NCBI GenBank assembly: GCA_009840005.1
Contig: VXOR01000045.1
Location: 1 to 45,110 of the forward strand
DNA from: Gemmatimonadota bacterium
GTDB lineage: Bacteria > Latescibacterota > UBA2968 > UBA8231
DNA length: 45,110 nt
Direction of reading: 5' to 3'
Below the pieces are notes generated by a model. The model was given only the letters and a program-made list of their open reading frames with translations, was not told where the DNA came from and ran no database searches. Each line of letters begins with the position of its first letter. Position 1 is the first letter of the stretch. A program made the translations under genes and the position numbers. This document shows positions 17,303 to 25,393 of the stretch, in pieces.

Positions 17303-18307
17303 ATGAACCTAGAGAAAAAGGCTATATCCAAGTACCTGAAACGCAAAAAACTGTTCGCCGACGCGGGCCCGATTCGCGTCCAGAGCTTGAGTGATGAGCT
17401 AAAAAACCGGGTGTACTACGTAGAGGCTGCCAATCAGGCTTGGATCGTCAAACAGGCGCACTCGCGCGTCCAAATAAAGGAGCGCTGGTGGACCGATCGG
17501 CGGCGCATCTTCGCCGAGAAGAGCTGTATCGAGCGCTTGGCGGAATTTCTCGCCCCCGAGGTCTTGCCGGAAGTCCTGCTTGAAGACCGTACGGACTTCA
17601 TCCTCGTGACAACCCCACCGCCGCACAATGCCCTGTCGTGGGAAGGCGACTTGGTCAATGGCCGCATCGACCTGCAAATCGCCGTCCAGTGCGGCGAACT
17701 GCTGGCCACTGTCCACAACGAGACCGCCAACTCGTCCGAGGTCGCCGACGAGTTCGCATCTACTAAGGCATTTGAGCAACTGCGCATTGACCCGCACTAC
17801 AACTACATCGCCAATGCTTATCCCGACCTCAAAAAGGCCATTGCCGTCCACACCAACCGCTTGCTCAAAGAGGGGTTTTGTCTCGTCTTGGGCGACTTGC
17901 GGCCCCGCAATATATGGGTCGCCAACGGCCATCCCTATTGGGTCGATTTTGCCACCGCCCACTACGGCTACCCCACCTTTGACCTCGCCTTCTACACGGC
18001 TGATATGTGCATCAAGGCCATGCAGAACACCGCCCAAAAAGCCGCCTATTTAGAGGCCGTCAATGTATTCTGGAATAGCTATTTTCAGAATGCGAGCTAT
18101 AAGAAGGCCGAGGAAGTCAAACACCAAGCTGTGCACGACCTCGGCTGCCTGCTATTGAGCGCGACCGATGGCCGCCAACCCGTCGCGCTCGACGATGAGC
18201 GGATCATCGGGCTCTCGCGGCGCATTGCTCAGAGCCTAATTTTAACGGGTCTGGGTCGCATCGAGGACGTCACCGAGTTTGTCAACCGGACCCTGATCGA
18301 CGGCTAG
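17303..18307 (+). CDS. APH/methylthioribose-kinase-like phosphotransferase
   Basis: A 334-residue protein of the protein-kinase-like (aminoglycoside phosphotransferase) fold. A Lys in WIVKQAH (about residue 50) fits the ATP-binding lysine. The catalytic loop reads LGDLRPRNIWV in place of the usual HGDxxxxN, so the His is replaced by Leu but the catalytic Asp and the Asn remain. The metal-binding Asp is in YWVDFATA. The N-terminal lobe and the C-terminal helical part resemble 5-methylthioribose kinases. The substrate is unknown; choline/ethanolamine or a sugar are alternatives. Its 3' end overlaps the convergent FadR-type gene by 26 bases. Confidence 0.65.
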   Translation: MNLEKKAISKYLKRKKLFADAGPIRVQSLSDELKNRVYYVEAANQAWIVKQAHSRVQIKERWWTDRRRIFAEKSCIERLAEFLAPEVLPEVLLEDRTDFILVTTPPPHNALSWEGDLVNGRIDLQIAVQCGELLATVHNETANSSEVADEFASTKAFEQLRIDPHYNYIANAYPDLKKAIAVHTNRLLKEGFCLVLGDLRPRNIWVANGHPYWVDFATAHYGYPTFDLAFYTADMCIKAMQNTAQKAAYLEAVNVFWNSYFQNASYKKAEEVKHQAVHDLGCLLLSATDGRQPVALDDERIIGLSRRIAQSLILTGLGRIEDVTEFVNRTLIDG

Positions 18308-19028
18308 TCCGCTGCAAATCTCCGCTGCTGGAGCGGATGTGTGCCGCCATCGCCTGCCGCGCGGCCTCCGCATCTCGCCGCTGCAATGCCGCCAAGATCT
18401 GGCGGTGTTCTGCCAGCGACAGTTCGGCTCGGGGGCCGGCTAGCGACGGCTCTGCCAAGCTTTCCTTGATCCATTCTTGTAGATAGTTGCGCGTGGTTTC
18501 GAGCAAGCTGTAGAGAATGGAATTGTGCGTGGCCCGGGCGATGAGCAGGTGGAACTGCAAATCGCTGGCGAGAAAGCGCCCCTCGTCAGAAAGCCCCCCG
18601 GCCATGCCGGCCAGCGCATCGGCAATGGCCGCCAAATCCTCGGCGGTAGCCCGCTCGGCCGCCAAATAGGCGTTTTGCGACTCGAGCATCATCCGCGTCT
18701 CGCTCAGGTCTTGGAGCTTCTTGCCGTCGAGCAGAAACCCCCACTGCAACGCCCGCTCCACGTATTGGCCTTTGTCGCAGACAAAGGTGCCCTCGCCCAC
18801 GCGGCCGTCGAGCAGGCCCATCATGGACAACGAGCGCAGGGCTTCGCGCAGCGAAGAGCGCCCAACCTGAAAGCGCTTGCACAGCTCCCGCTCCGGCGGC
18901 AGCTTGTCGCCGGGCTTGAGGACGTTGCGCTCGATTAAGTCCGTTATCTGCGCGATAATCTCGTCGCTTACGGACGTGCGCTGCACCGGGCGCATGGCAT
19001 AGTCAATCGGAGCCGTGGCTTTTTTCAT
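18282..19028 (-). CDS. FadR-subfamily GntR transcriptional regulator
   Basis: A 248-residue regulator. The N-terminal winged helix (about 15-85) has the GntR pattern LKPGDKLPPERELCKRFQVG followed by SSLREALRSL. The C-terminal FCD ligand domain has the metal-binding pattern with Asp in ASDLQFH and histidines in ATHN, EHR and AAHIRSS. FadR-type regulators commonly sense carboxylates. ATG at 19028 is chosen over a TTG at 19040. A perfect FadR-family operator lies 46 bases upstream, in the divergent control region shared with the corrinoid methyltransferase operon, so it probably controls that operon and itself. Confidence 0.9.
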   Translation of the reverse strand: MKKATAPIDYAMRPVQRTSVSDEIIAQITDLIERNVLKPGDKLPPERELCKRFQVGRSSLREALRSLSMMGLLDGRVGEGTFVCDKGQYVERALQWGFLLDGKKLQDLSETRMMLESQNAYLAAERATAEDLAAIADALAGMAGGLSDEGRFLASDLQFHLLIARATHNSILYSLLETTRNYLQEWIKESLAEPSLAGPRAELSLAEHRQILAALQRRDAEAARQAMAAHIRSSSGDLQRTSRRSGSG

Positions 19029-19066
19029 AGAAGGTGCCAAGTGTCAGATGCGGAAGAAAATAAAAT

Positions 19067-19095
19067 TTGCCGATGGTCAGACCATTAGCTATTTT
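19067..19095 (+). promoter_or_regulatory. Predicted promoter of the corrinoid methyltransferase operon
   Basis: TTGCCG and TATTTT are separated by 17 bases. The FadR-type operator fills the spacer. The expected start near 19102 gives a leader of about 39 bases before the first gene. Confidence 0.45.
19074..19084. promoter_or_regulatory. FadR-family operator TGGTCNGACCA
   Basis: TGGTCAGACCA is a perfect palindrome around a central A, extended by one base pair to ATGGTCAGACCAT. It matches the known FadR-family consensus TGGTCNGACCA exactly. It sits between the divergent regulator and operon, within the spacer of the predicted operon promoter. That position predicts repression by the regulator encoded alongside, relieved by its ligand. 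Confidence 0.75.
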
Positions 19096-19140
19096 CTAAA
19101 ACAGTACTCAATCCCACTTTGCTGTCAAGAGAGAATGCAA

Positions 19141-19776
19141 ATGGCACAAACTTTGGATCTTGGCTCGCGCGTCGAATTGGTCTCCATGGATCCCCACTTC
19201 CACGACATCTCCATCGCCCTCTACTCTCCGGACGGCCCCGGCCTCCCTTGTTATCAAGTCCACACCTACAGCCATCTCCCCGGAGCCGCCGAGCGCGTCG
19301 CCGGGGTCGCCGACGCCATGCAGGTACTCGGCGGCATGGAGCAAACCAGCGACGGTCTGCTCCGCTTCCCCTGCGGCCACGCCCATCTGTTAGCCGTCAA
19401 GCGGCTCTTCCTAGAGGCTTGCAAGCTGCCGCCAGAGCAACCCATAAAGCCGCGCCCACTGCACATATTCGACAAAAAGGCCAACACCACCATCGCCGTC
19501 GCCAGCCTCGGGCAGGGCTTGTACGAAGCCCGCGCCACCGAACAGACCCCCGGTGTGGAACGCCGCGTCACCACCATCGCCCGCGGCCTAATCCGCCTCG
19601 GTGAGATGGAAGAAGTCGCCGATCAACCCAACCAAGTCCGCTTCGGCTGCGGCCACTCCCACGACGCCTTGCTCGGCCTGTTGCTCATCCGCGCCCCCAA
19701 CGTGCGCGCCGCCGTGCGCGAGGCCGAAGCCATGGCCAGCCGCGGCGTGCTTTCAGCCCCCAGTTCCCAAGAATAA
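19141..19776 (+). CDS. Unrecognised protein with duplicated CGHxH domain, first gene of methyltransferase operon
   Basis: A 211-residue cytoplasmic protein that I do not recognise. It is an internal duplication: residues about 22-93 and 115-185 align, each with a beta start (ISIALYS / TTIAVAS), a PGxxxRVxxxAxxxxxLGxME stretch and the motif FPCGHAH (C78, H80, H82) or FGCGHSH (C170, H172, H174). The two CGHxH motifs are exactly 92 residues apart. Conserved Cys-His pairs suggest metal, heme or corrinoid lower-ligand binding, but that is inference. It is the promoter-proximal gene, directly under the FadR-type operator and 11 bases ahead of the methyltransferase gene. ATG at 19141 is preferred because AGAGAG lies seven bases upstream; 19135 is an alternative. 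Confidence 0.75.
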   Translation: MAQTLDLGSRVELVSMDPHFHDISIALYSPDGPGLPCYQVHTYSHLPGAAERVAGVADAMQVLGGMEQTSDGLLRFPCGHAHLLAVKRLFLEACKLPPEQPIKPRPLHIFDKKANTTIAVASLGQGLYEARATEQTPGVERRVTTIARGLIRLGEMEEVADQPNQVRFGCGHSHDALLGLLLIRAPNVRAAVREAEAMASRGVLSAPSSQE

Positions 19777-19787
19777 AGGATTCTATC

Positions 19788-20822
19788 ATGCCTTCTTCGA
19801 TGACCAGTCGCGAGCGCGTCCTCGCCGCCCTCGCCCGCCAGCCTGTGGACCGCACCCCGCTCTGCAACCCGACCTCGGTGGCCACCGTCGAACTGATGGA
19901 TCTCGTCGATGCCCCCTTTCCCGCGGCCAACCGCGAGCCCGAACTCATGGCGCGGCTGGCCGCCACTGGCTACACCGAACTGGGTTTTGACACCATCATG
20001 CCAGTCTTCACCATCATCCAAGAGTCCTCGGCCCTCGGGTGCAAAATTCAGTGGGAGCAAAAGGACAACTGGCCCACGGTCCGCATGAGCGAACCGATCT
20101 GGCACGAGCCAGACGACATCAAAATCCCCGCCGACCTCTGCACCCACCCCGACACGGCTTGCGTCACCGAAGCGATCAAAATTCTGCGCAAGGACTACGG
20201 CGACGAAGTCGCCATCGTCGGCAAGACCATGGGGCCTTGGTCGCTGGGCTACCACTGCTTTGGAGTCGAGCCTTTTCTGCTGCTGTCGCTCGACGATCCC
20301 GGCGAGACCAAGCTCTGCCTAGATCGCATGAAAGAGATTACCATCGAATTCGGCCAAGCGCAGATCGAAGCCGGTGCCGACGCTCTGTGCCTACCCGATC
20401 ACGCCACCGGAGACCTCGTCAGCGGCGAGTACTACGAGCGCTACCTGCGCGACTTGCACATCGAGTTTGCCGAGCGGCTTTCGGTGCCCATCATCCTCCA
20501 CATCTGCGGCCGCACGGTTGACCGCATGGAGTACATTGCCCAAACCGGCATGGCGGCCTTCCATTTCGACTCCAAGAACACGCCCGAAGAATCCACCCAA
20601 ATCGTGCGCGACCGCATCTCATTAGTAGGCAACATCAACAACCCCGAAACCCTTTTTTCTAAAGGGCCAGAAGTCGTCGGTGCCGAAGTAGTACGCAACC
20701 TCGAAGCCGGCGTCCAACTTATCGGCCCAGAGTGCGCCATCCCCTTGCAGACCTCCATCGAAAACCTCAAGGCCATTCCCCGCACAGTACAAGAGTGGCA
20801 CCGCGACCAAGCGCGTAGCTAG
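19788..20822 (+). CDS. UroD/MtaA-family corrinoid methyltransferase
   Basis: A 344-residue TIM-barrel protein of the uroporphyrinogen decarboxylase superfamily, on the methyltransferase branch (MtaA, MtbA, MtvB-like) rather than heme synthesis. The zinc-binding HxC...C signature is present as H238 and C240 (LHICG) and C316 (GPECAIP). In methanogens such proteins move methyl from a corrinoid to coenzyme M; in acetogens UroD-family proteins act as MT1 on methoxylated compounds. No coenzyme M pathway is seen, and the neighbours are a corrinoid protein, RACo and MetF, so an MT1 role in demethylating an unknown donor is the better guess. AAAGGA lies seven bases before the ATG. Confidence 0.85.
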   Translation: MPSSMTSRERVLAALARQPVDRTPLCNPTSVATVELMDLVDAPFPAANREPELMARLAATGYTELGFDTIMPVFTIIQESSALGCKIQWEQKDNWPTVRMSEPIWHEPDDIKIPADLCTHPDTACVTEAIKILRKDYGDEVAIVGKTMGPWSLGYHCFGVEPFLLLSLDDPGETKLCLDRMKEITIEFGQAQIEAGADALCLPDHATGDLVSGEYYERYLRDLHIEFAERLSVPIILHICGRTVDRMEYIAQTGMAAFHFDSKNTPEESTQIVRDRISLVGNINNPETLFSKGPEVVGAEVVRNLEAGVQLIGPECAIPLQTSIENLKAIPRTVQEWHRDQARS

Positions 20823-20832
20823 AAGAGATCCT

Positions 20833-21588
20833 ATGGCAGACATCACCGACATCGCCAACGAATTTATCCGCGACGAGATCGAAGAGTTCATCGAGCGCGA
20901 CGAGGAGCGCGAGCGCATCATCAGCATCTTCGCCCAAGCCAGCGAGCAGATGCAGAACATCGCCGCGGCCCTCATCGACGGCGACCACCTAACGGTCGAC
21001 GAGCTGACCGGCCAAGCCCTTGCCGCAGGCGTAGAGGCCCTCGAAGTCATGGACGACGGGCTGATCGCCGGCATGGCCATCGTCGGCATCAAATTCCGCG
21101 AAAACTTTATCTTCGTCCCCGAAGTGTTGGCTTGTGCCCGCGCCATGAAGGCTGGCATGACCCATATCGAACCCATTCTCTCGGCCTCGGGCGTCGAGCC
21201 CATCGGCATTGTGATTATGGGCACCGTCAAGGGCGACCTCCACGACATCGGCAAAAACTTGTGCATTATGATGCTGCGCGGGGCCGGCTTCGTCGTCCAC
21301 GACCTCGGCGTAGATACCTCCGAAGACGATTTTATCGACGCAGTCGAAGAGCACGAAGCCCCGCTCTTGGGCATGTCGGCCCTGTTGACCACCACCATGC
21401 CCAACATGGGCAAGACCATCGAGGCCTTCATCGACGCCGACTTGCGCGACGACGTCAAAATCATGGTCGGTGGCGCACCCGTGACCCAGGAATTTGCCGA
21501 CGACATGGGTGCCGACGGCTACGGCAAGGACGCCCTCGCCTGCGTGGCCTTGGCCAAGGACTTGCTAATCGAAATTGCGGATGAGTAG
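20833..21588 (+). CDS. Corrinoid (B12-binding) methyl-carrier protein, MtaC/MttC type
   Basis: A 251-residue protein with a helical cap domain (about 30-120) and a Rossmann B12-binding domain. The base-off signature is complete: D135, H137 and G140 (GDLHDIG), 41 residues to S182xL184, then 28 residues to G213G214. H137 would be the lower ligand of cobalt. It carries the methyl group between MT1 and MT2 methyltransferases. An unusual acidic N-terminal helix of about 30 residues precedes the cap. It follows the UroD-family gene by 10 bases and is the last gene before the low-GC island that separates it from its activator. Confidence 0.93.
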   Translation: MADITDIANEFIRDEIEEFIERDEERERIISIFAQASEQMQNIAAALIDGDHLTVDELTGQALAAGVEALEVMDDGLIAGMAIVGIKFRENFIFVPEVLACARAMKAGMTHIEPILSASGVEPIGIVIMGTVKGDLHDIGKNLCIMMLRGAGFVVHDLGVDTSEDDFIDAVEEHEAPLLGMSALLTTTMPNMGKTIEAFIDADLRDDVKIMVGGAPVTQEFADDMGADGYGKDALACVALAKDLLIEIADE

Positions 21589-21626
21589 AAGGACTAGTAC
21601 ACTAACATCTGGTTTTATTCTTATGT

Positions 21627-21656
21627 TTGTCTTAATGATGGCCAAAGGGATATACG
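21627..21656 (+). promoter_or_regulatory. Possible promoter of the GmrSD-like island
   Basis: TTGTCT and TATACG are 18 bases apart in the AT-rich 88-base gap after the corrinoid gene, followed by AAAGGA-like ribosome binding sequence before the ATG at 21677. It would give the island its own expression independent of the FadR-controlled promoter. Confidence 0.35.
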
Positions 21657-21676
21657 TATAAAGAAAAGGAATCTCC

Positions 21677-23527
21677 ATGAGCACATTTACCAACAAAATT
21701 GATGCAGAAGACCGAACTGTTTCTGAGGTTCTTAGCGAAAAGAAGTACACGGTAGACTATTTCCAACGTGAGTATAATTGGGAAGCCAAGCATATTGAGC
21801 AGTTGGTCACAGATTTAACCTCAGCATTTCTCAGCGAGTACACTTGTGGTGATAGTCGAACAAAAGGTGAAGAATACAATAGCTACTATCTTGGTCCGTT
21901 TGTCATCAGTGAGAAAGATGGAACTCGTAGTATCATCGATGGACAACAACGTTTGAACTCTCTCACGTTGTTACTTATCTATCTGAATAATATTCAAAAG
22001 GATTATGATATAGAAGAAAATATCAAACCAATGTTCTTATCTGAATATCGAGGTCAAGAATCTTTCAATATTCAAGTTGAGGAACGGACAGAGTGTTTGG
22101 AGAAATTGTACAAATGTGGAGAATACAATCCAAAAGATGATGACGATTCATCTACGATTAATATGGCAGAACGATACGTTGATATTGAGCAAGCATTTCC
22201 AGAAGAACTTAAGGGAGGTAAATTATCATTATTTATTGATTGGCTTAAATACAATGTTATATTAGTTGAGATTGTAGCATACTCAGATAACAACGCCTAT
22301 ACAATATTTGAAACTATGAATGATCGTGGCTTAAACTTGACCCCGACAGAGATGTTAAAAGGATTCATCTTATCTCGATTCCAAGATTCGATTAAAAGAC
22401 AACGATCCAATGAGATATGGAAGGAGGCTGTCCAGAAGCTACATAACTACGATAAAGATGAAGATCAACGTTTCTTCCAAGCATGGCTGCGCGGTCAATA
22501 TGCAGATACTATCCGTCAAGGGCGTGTTGGGTCACAGAATGAGGATTTTGAAAGAATTGGTACACGCTTTCATAGCTGGGTACGCGACAATCTTACCAAG
22601 ATGGAACTATATCAGGAACGTCCAGATAGTTTTGAACAATTTATCACTGTACGTCTGGAGTTCTTCTTAAAGGCATACTTAAAAATATGTAATGCAAGAA
22701 CTGCGCTCTGTCAGGAATTAGAACATATTCACTATATCCACCAATGGGGTATTGCTTCTTCACTTAGCTATCCATTATTACTTGCCTCTCTTAACATAGA
22801 TGATGATGATCAGTTGGTTAATAAGAAGATGGATACTGTTGCAAAATATATTGAATCTTTTGTAGTGCGTCGTTCAGTGAACTCTCGTAAATTTGCGGCG
22901 AGTTCAATCCGCTATACAATGTATTCATTAGTAAAAGAGATTCGTAATAAAAACCTTGATGAGTTGAATAATACTCTTTCTGATTCTCTTGCCAAAATGG
23001 AAGATAAATTTGAAGGTATACCTTCTTTTAAGTGGCATGGACAAAATCGTCGGTTTATAAAATTCTTATTATCTCGGATTACGGCTTTTATAGAACAAAA
23101 AACTGGAATGAACACTACGTTTGGGACGTATTATCATAGTCCTACCGGGAAACCTTTTGAGATAGAGCATATTTGGGCTGATAAATTTGATGAACATCGT
23201 GATGAATTTGAGCAAGAAACAGATTTTTATGAATGTAGGAATCGTATTGGCAATCTGGTGCTTCTTCCTACAGGTACTAACCAATCGTTTGGCACAAAAC
23301 CATATCGTGAAAAATTAGAGCATTACATAAAAGAGAATCTACTGGTACAATCATTGTGTCCTTTGGCATATGAGAATAATCCTAATTTTCGATCAATGTA
23401 TCAGAATATGGATTTACCTTTTGAGCCCCATGAGGAATTCAAGAAAGCCGACATTATCAAACGTCAGATATTGTATCAACGCATTTGTGAAGTTATATGG
23501 GATGGATTCAAGCAGCAAGAAAGATGA
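21677..23527 (+). CDS. DUF262/DUF1524 GmrSD-like endonuclease
   Basis: A 616-residue single-chain protein joining the two halves of GmrSD-type type IV restriction enzymes. The N-terminal DUF262 (ParB/Srx-like nucleotidase) domain shows YFQREYNWE (28-36), IDGQQR (87-92) and the ETMNDRGLNLTPTEMLKGFIL segment. The C-terminal DUF1524 His-Me finger nuclease shows EIEHIWAD, then RNRIGNLVLLPTGTN and the KPYREKL end. Relatives cut modified (glucosylated, hydroxymethylated or phosphorothioated) phage DNA. An AAGGA site lies eight bases before the ATG. Codon use is strongly AT-biased compared with the flanks, consistent with recent transfer. Its stop overlaps the next start by four bases (ATGA). Confidence 0.88.
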   Translation: MSTFTNKIDAEDRTVSEVLSEKKYTVDYFQREYNWEAKHIEQLVTDLTSAFLSEYTCGDSRTKGEEYNSYYLGPFVISEKDGTRSIIDGQQRLNSLTLLLIYLNNIQKDYDIEENIKPMFLSEYRGQESFNIQVEERTECLEKLYKCGEYNPKDDDDSSTINMAERYVDIEQAFPEELKGGKLSLFIDWLKYNVILVEIVAYSDNNAYTIFETMNDRGLNLTPTEMLKGFILSRFQDSIKRQRSNEIWKEAVQKLHNYDKDEDQRFFQAWLRGQYADTIRQGRVGSQNEDFERIGTRFHSWVRDNLTKMELYQERPDSFEQFITVRLEFFLKAYLKICNARTALCQELEHIHYIHQWGIASSLSYPLLLASLNIDDDDQLVNKKMDTVAKYIESFVVRRSVNSRKFAASSIRYTMYSLVKEIRNKNLDELNNTLSDSLAKMEDKFEGIPSFKWHGQNRRFIKFLLSRITAFIEQKTGMNTTFGTYYHSPTGKPFEIEHIWADKFDEHRDEFEQETDFYECRNRIGNLVLLPTGTNQSFGTKPYREKLEHYIKENLLVQSLCPLAYENNPNFRSMYQNMDLPFEPHEEFKKADIIKRQILYQRICEVIWDGFKQQER

Positions 23528-24201
23528 CAAATGCCAAAGGTGTTTTGACGGGCTACAAAGAATTGTCTTTTGAGAAAGGACCTCGACAAGCTGACGCGTA
23601 CCTATTTGCTGATTTTTCCGATAGCTATGGAAAAGATTTCCCAGTTAAGGAACCTCTAAATATGTGGAGAACCACAACCTCAAGTATGCTAGATTTGAAT
23701 GATCTTGGTAATGGTATTCCGGCTATCACAAAGTACTTCGGCATGGTACTGGCAGAGGCCGGAGGCATATGTTTGGAATCACAAGGCCATGTTCAAGGTG
23801 TCCAACTTTGCGTCCGAGGATACAGTAACGGAAGCTATCCCTTGGCATGGCCTCCAATTACTGAGCAAACCCGTAGGTGCTGGAATGACCATGAGGTTGC
23901 CACTGAACATGGCGCGATGGGTATCGCGATTTTACTAGCACAGAAGGAGATCGGTTACACAGTAATCAAGCGTTCACGGAAAGGTACTGGCTTTGACTAC
24001 TGGATGGGAGATGTATCAGCTTATCCTTTCCAAAATAAGGCAAGGTTAGAAATATCGGGAATCCGTGAGGGGAACGATCAGCAAGTGAAGGCAAGAGTGC
24101 AGCAGAAGCTAAAACAGACAGGCCGATCTGACGGTGCCCTACCAGCTTATGTAATCGTAGTCGAGTTTGGACAACCCCTTGCTGAGGTGCAAGAAAAATG
24201 A
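23524..24201 (+). CDS. Unknown protein, possible PD-(D/E)XK-like fold (island gene 2)
   Basis: A 225-residue protein of no family I can name. The second half has a helix containing E128 (ATEHGAMGIAILLAQ), the strand motif GTGFDYWMG with D158, and KARLEISGI with E176 and S178 about 18 residues later. This E...D...ExS order resembles a PD-(D/E)XK nuclease core with Ser for the usual Lys, but it could equally be a non-catalytic relative. There is no signal peptide or membrane span. The ATG overlaps the TGA of the GmrSD-like gene and its own stop overlaps the next ATG, so all are translationally coupled. Confidence 0.75.
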   Translation: MTNAKGVLTGYKELSFEKGPRQADAYLFADFSDSYGKDFPVKEPLNMWRTTTSSMLDLNDLGNGIPAITKYFGMVLAEAGGICLESQGHVQGVQLCVRGYSNGSYPLAWPPITEQTRRCWNDHEVATEHGAMGIAILLAQKEIGYTVIKRSRKGTGFDYWMGDVSAYPFQNKARLEISGIREGNDQQVKARVQQKLKQTGRSDGALPAYVIVVEFGQPLAEVQEK

Positions 24202-24617
24202 GCGTCAACGATTCCCACAATAAGGCCATGGATCTTGCTGAACGCGCTTTTGTGGCGTGTATACAAGGCCGGCGAGAACAGGCACATAGTTTTTTTGTTC
24301 AAGCATTGGAATATGAACTTGAAGCGATCGCCCAATTGGAAGTAGAGGGACGAATCGAACCAACCTACTCGGTACTGCACCGCAGTGCTGGAACGTTGGC
24401 ATTAGACTGCAACCAGCCTGAAAAGGCCGATGATATCGTAAAAAAAGCCCTCAATCAGAATCCGCCTCAAGAGATCGCGGAAGAACTACATGAGCTTCAA
24501 TATCAAATATACTTAGTTTTATCGCCGCTACTATCGCATAGCTGTCTGAGAGATGAAGACATTCGGAATAATTCCAATTCCAGCACGTCGGTTCGTACTC
24601 TTAAGGAGGCAGCCTAA
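24198..24617 (+). CDS. Small helical, TPR-like protein (island gene 3)
   Basis: A 139-residue, largely helical protein. Helices such as KAMDLAERAFVACIQGRREQ and ALEYELEAIAQLE, then VLHRSAGTLALDCNQPEKADD and VKKALNQNPPQEIAEEL, have the spacing and Ala/Gly/Pro pattern of two to three TPR-like repeats. It most likely serves as a protein-binding partner of the neighbouring island proteins. Start overlaps the previous stop by four bases. No catalytic residue can be proposed. Confidence 0.75.
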   Translation: MSVNDSHNKAMDLAERAFVACIQGRREQAHSFFVQALEYELEAIAQLEVEGRIEPTYSVLHRSAGTLALDCNQPEKADDIVKKALNQNPPQEIAEELHELQYQIYLVLSPLLSHSCLRDEDIRNNSNSSTSVRTLKEAA

Positions 24618-25366
24618 TGTACCTCACAGCTCATCGTGTTCGGCGAATAAAAGGTAACAAGGCCGAAGTCGGCATCAATGCCTTTCTACATCGGCACCTC
24701 GAGAGCGATTTGCCCAGAAATATACAGTTCGACAATGAAGAAATCGTTGAGCAGATCGCCAATAATAATACAGGAAAACTCGTCGCCGAGTCCACAGATC
24801 TAGTGCCGGGTGGTAGCTCAGTTCTCAGTTTCGTCGATATAGTTGGCGGTGAAGATCTCGACAAAGAGCGTATCCAAGATTTCCTTGACCGAATGGAACT
24901 TGATATTGAAGGGATGCATGCACCCATTATCAAACCGGCTCCAGATCTCGCCGTTAGATTTGGAATCGCCTATGGATTAAAGGGGCATGAGGCAAGAGAG
25001 TATAGGGCCCTCACAGAACGGGCTATGCGTCTATTCGAGTCGCCGGAGCCTCCCAAGTGGCGTTCTGAAAATCCGTGGATCGTGATTGATCGCAAGATTA
25101 CTGATATCCAAGAGACATTCAGCTTATCGTCTGAAACCGCTAAAAACCTCATACAGATGCATAATGAGCCTTGGGTTCCCAAAAGAATTTCTGTGGAACA
25201 TGGAACAAAGATTGTCGCTGAATCCATGTATGGCGACTTAATACAGCACATTGCACCGGTGATAACAGGCTTAACCCTTGAACAGATTGCAGCACAGGGC
25301 GGATTAATACTTCATGATTTGTCGAGCCAAAAAAAAATTAAATGGCCTGAATTAAAGGAACTATAA
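24617..25366 (+). CDS. Unknown protein (island gene 4)
   Basis: A 249-residue soluble protein that I do not recognise. AAGGAGG eight bases upstream and a TAATG overlap of one base with the previous gene fix the start. The first 70 residues look mixed alpha/beta (YLTAHRVRRIKGNKAEVG; a Ser/Gly-rich PGGSSVLSF near 66), and the rest mostly helical with an Arg/Glu-rich middle (GLKGHEAREYRALTERAM). No signal, membrane span or known nuclease or helicase motif was found. Position and coupling argue that it works with the two preceding small proteins. Confidence 0.72.
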   Translation: MYLTAHRVRRIKGNKAEVGINAFLHRHLESDLPRNIQFDNEEIVEQIANNNTGKLVAESTDLVPGGSSVLSFVDIVGGEDLDKERIQDFLDRMELDIEGMHAPIIKPAPDLAVRFGIAYGLKGHEAREYRALTERAMRLFESPEPPKWRSENPWIVIDRKITDIQETFSLSSETAKNLIQMHNEPWVPKRISVEHGTKIVAESMYGDLIQHIAPVITGLTLEQIAAQGGLILHDLSSQKKIKWPELKEL

Positions 25367-25393
25367 GCCCAACACGGATGCCCCCAGACTCCC

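Larger units (their letters stand above)
21589..25366 (+). other. Low-GC gene island interrupting the methyltransferase operon
   Basis: Base composition drops abruptly after the corrinoid gene: the first gene is visibly AT-rich, and the next three are intermediate. It rises again at the RACo gene. The island genes are in one transcriptional unit with 1- to 4-base overlaps and often good Shine-Dalgarno sites, unlike the surrounding genes. No integrase, transposase, tRNA or convincing direct repeat is visible at the borders. Foreign origin is inferred from composition and from its position between genes that normally work together. Confidence 0.75.

Noticed and set aside
21589..25393. Attachment-site direct repeats bounding the low-GC island
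   Set aside because: Only weak similarities (for example GCGGATG and CACGGATG) occur at the borders, no better than chance; no integrase is present.
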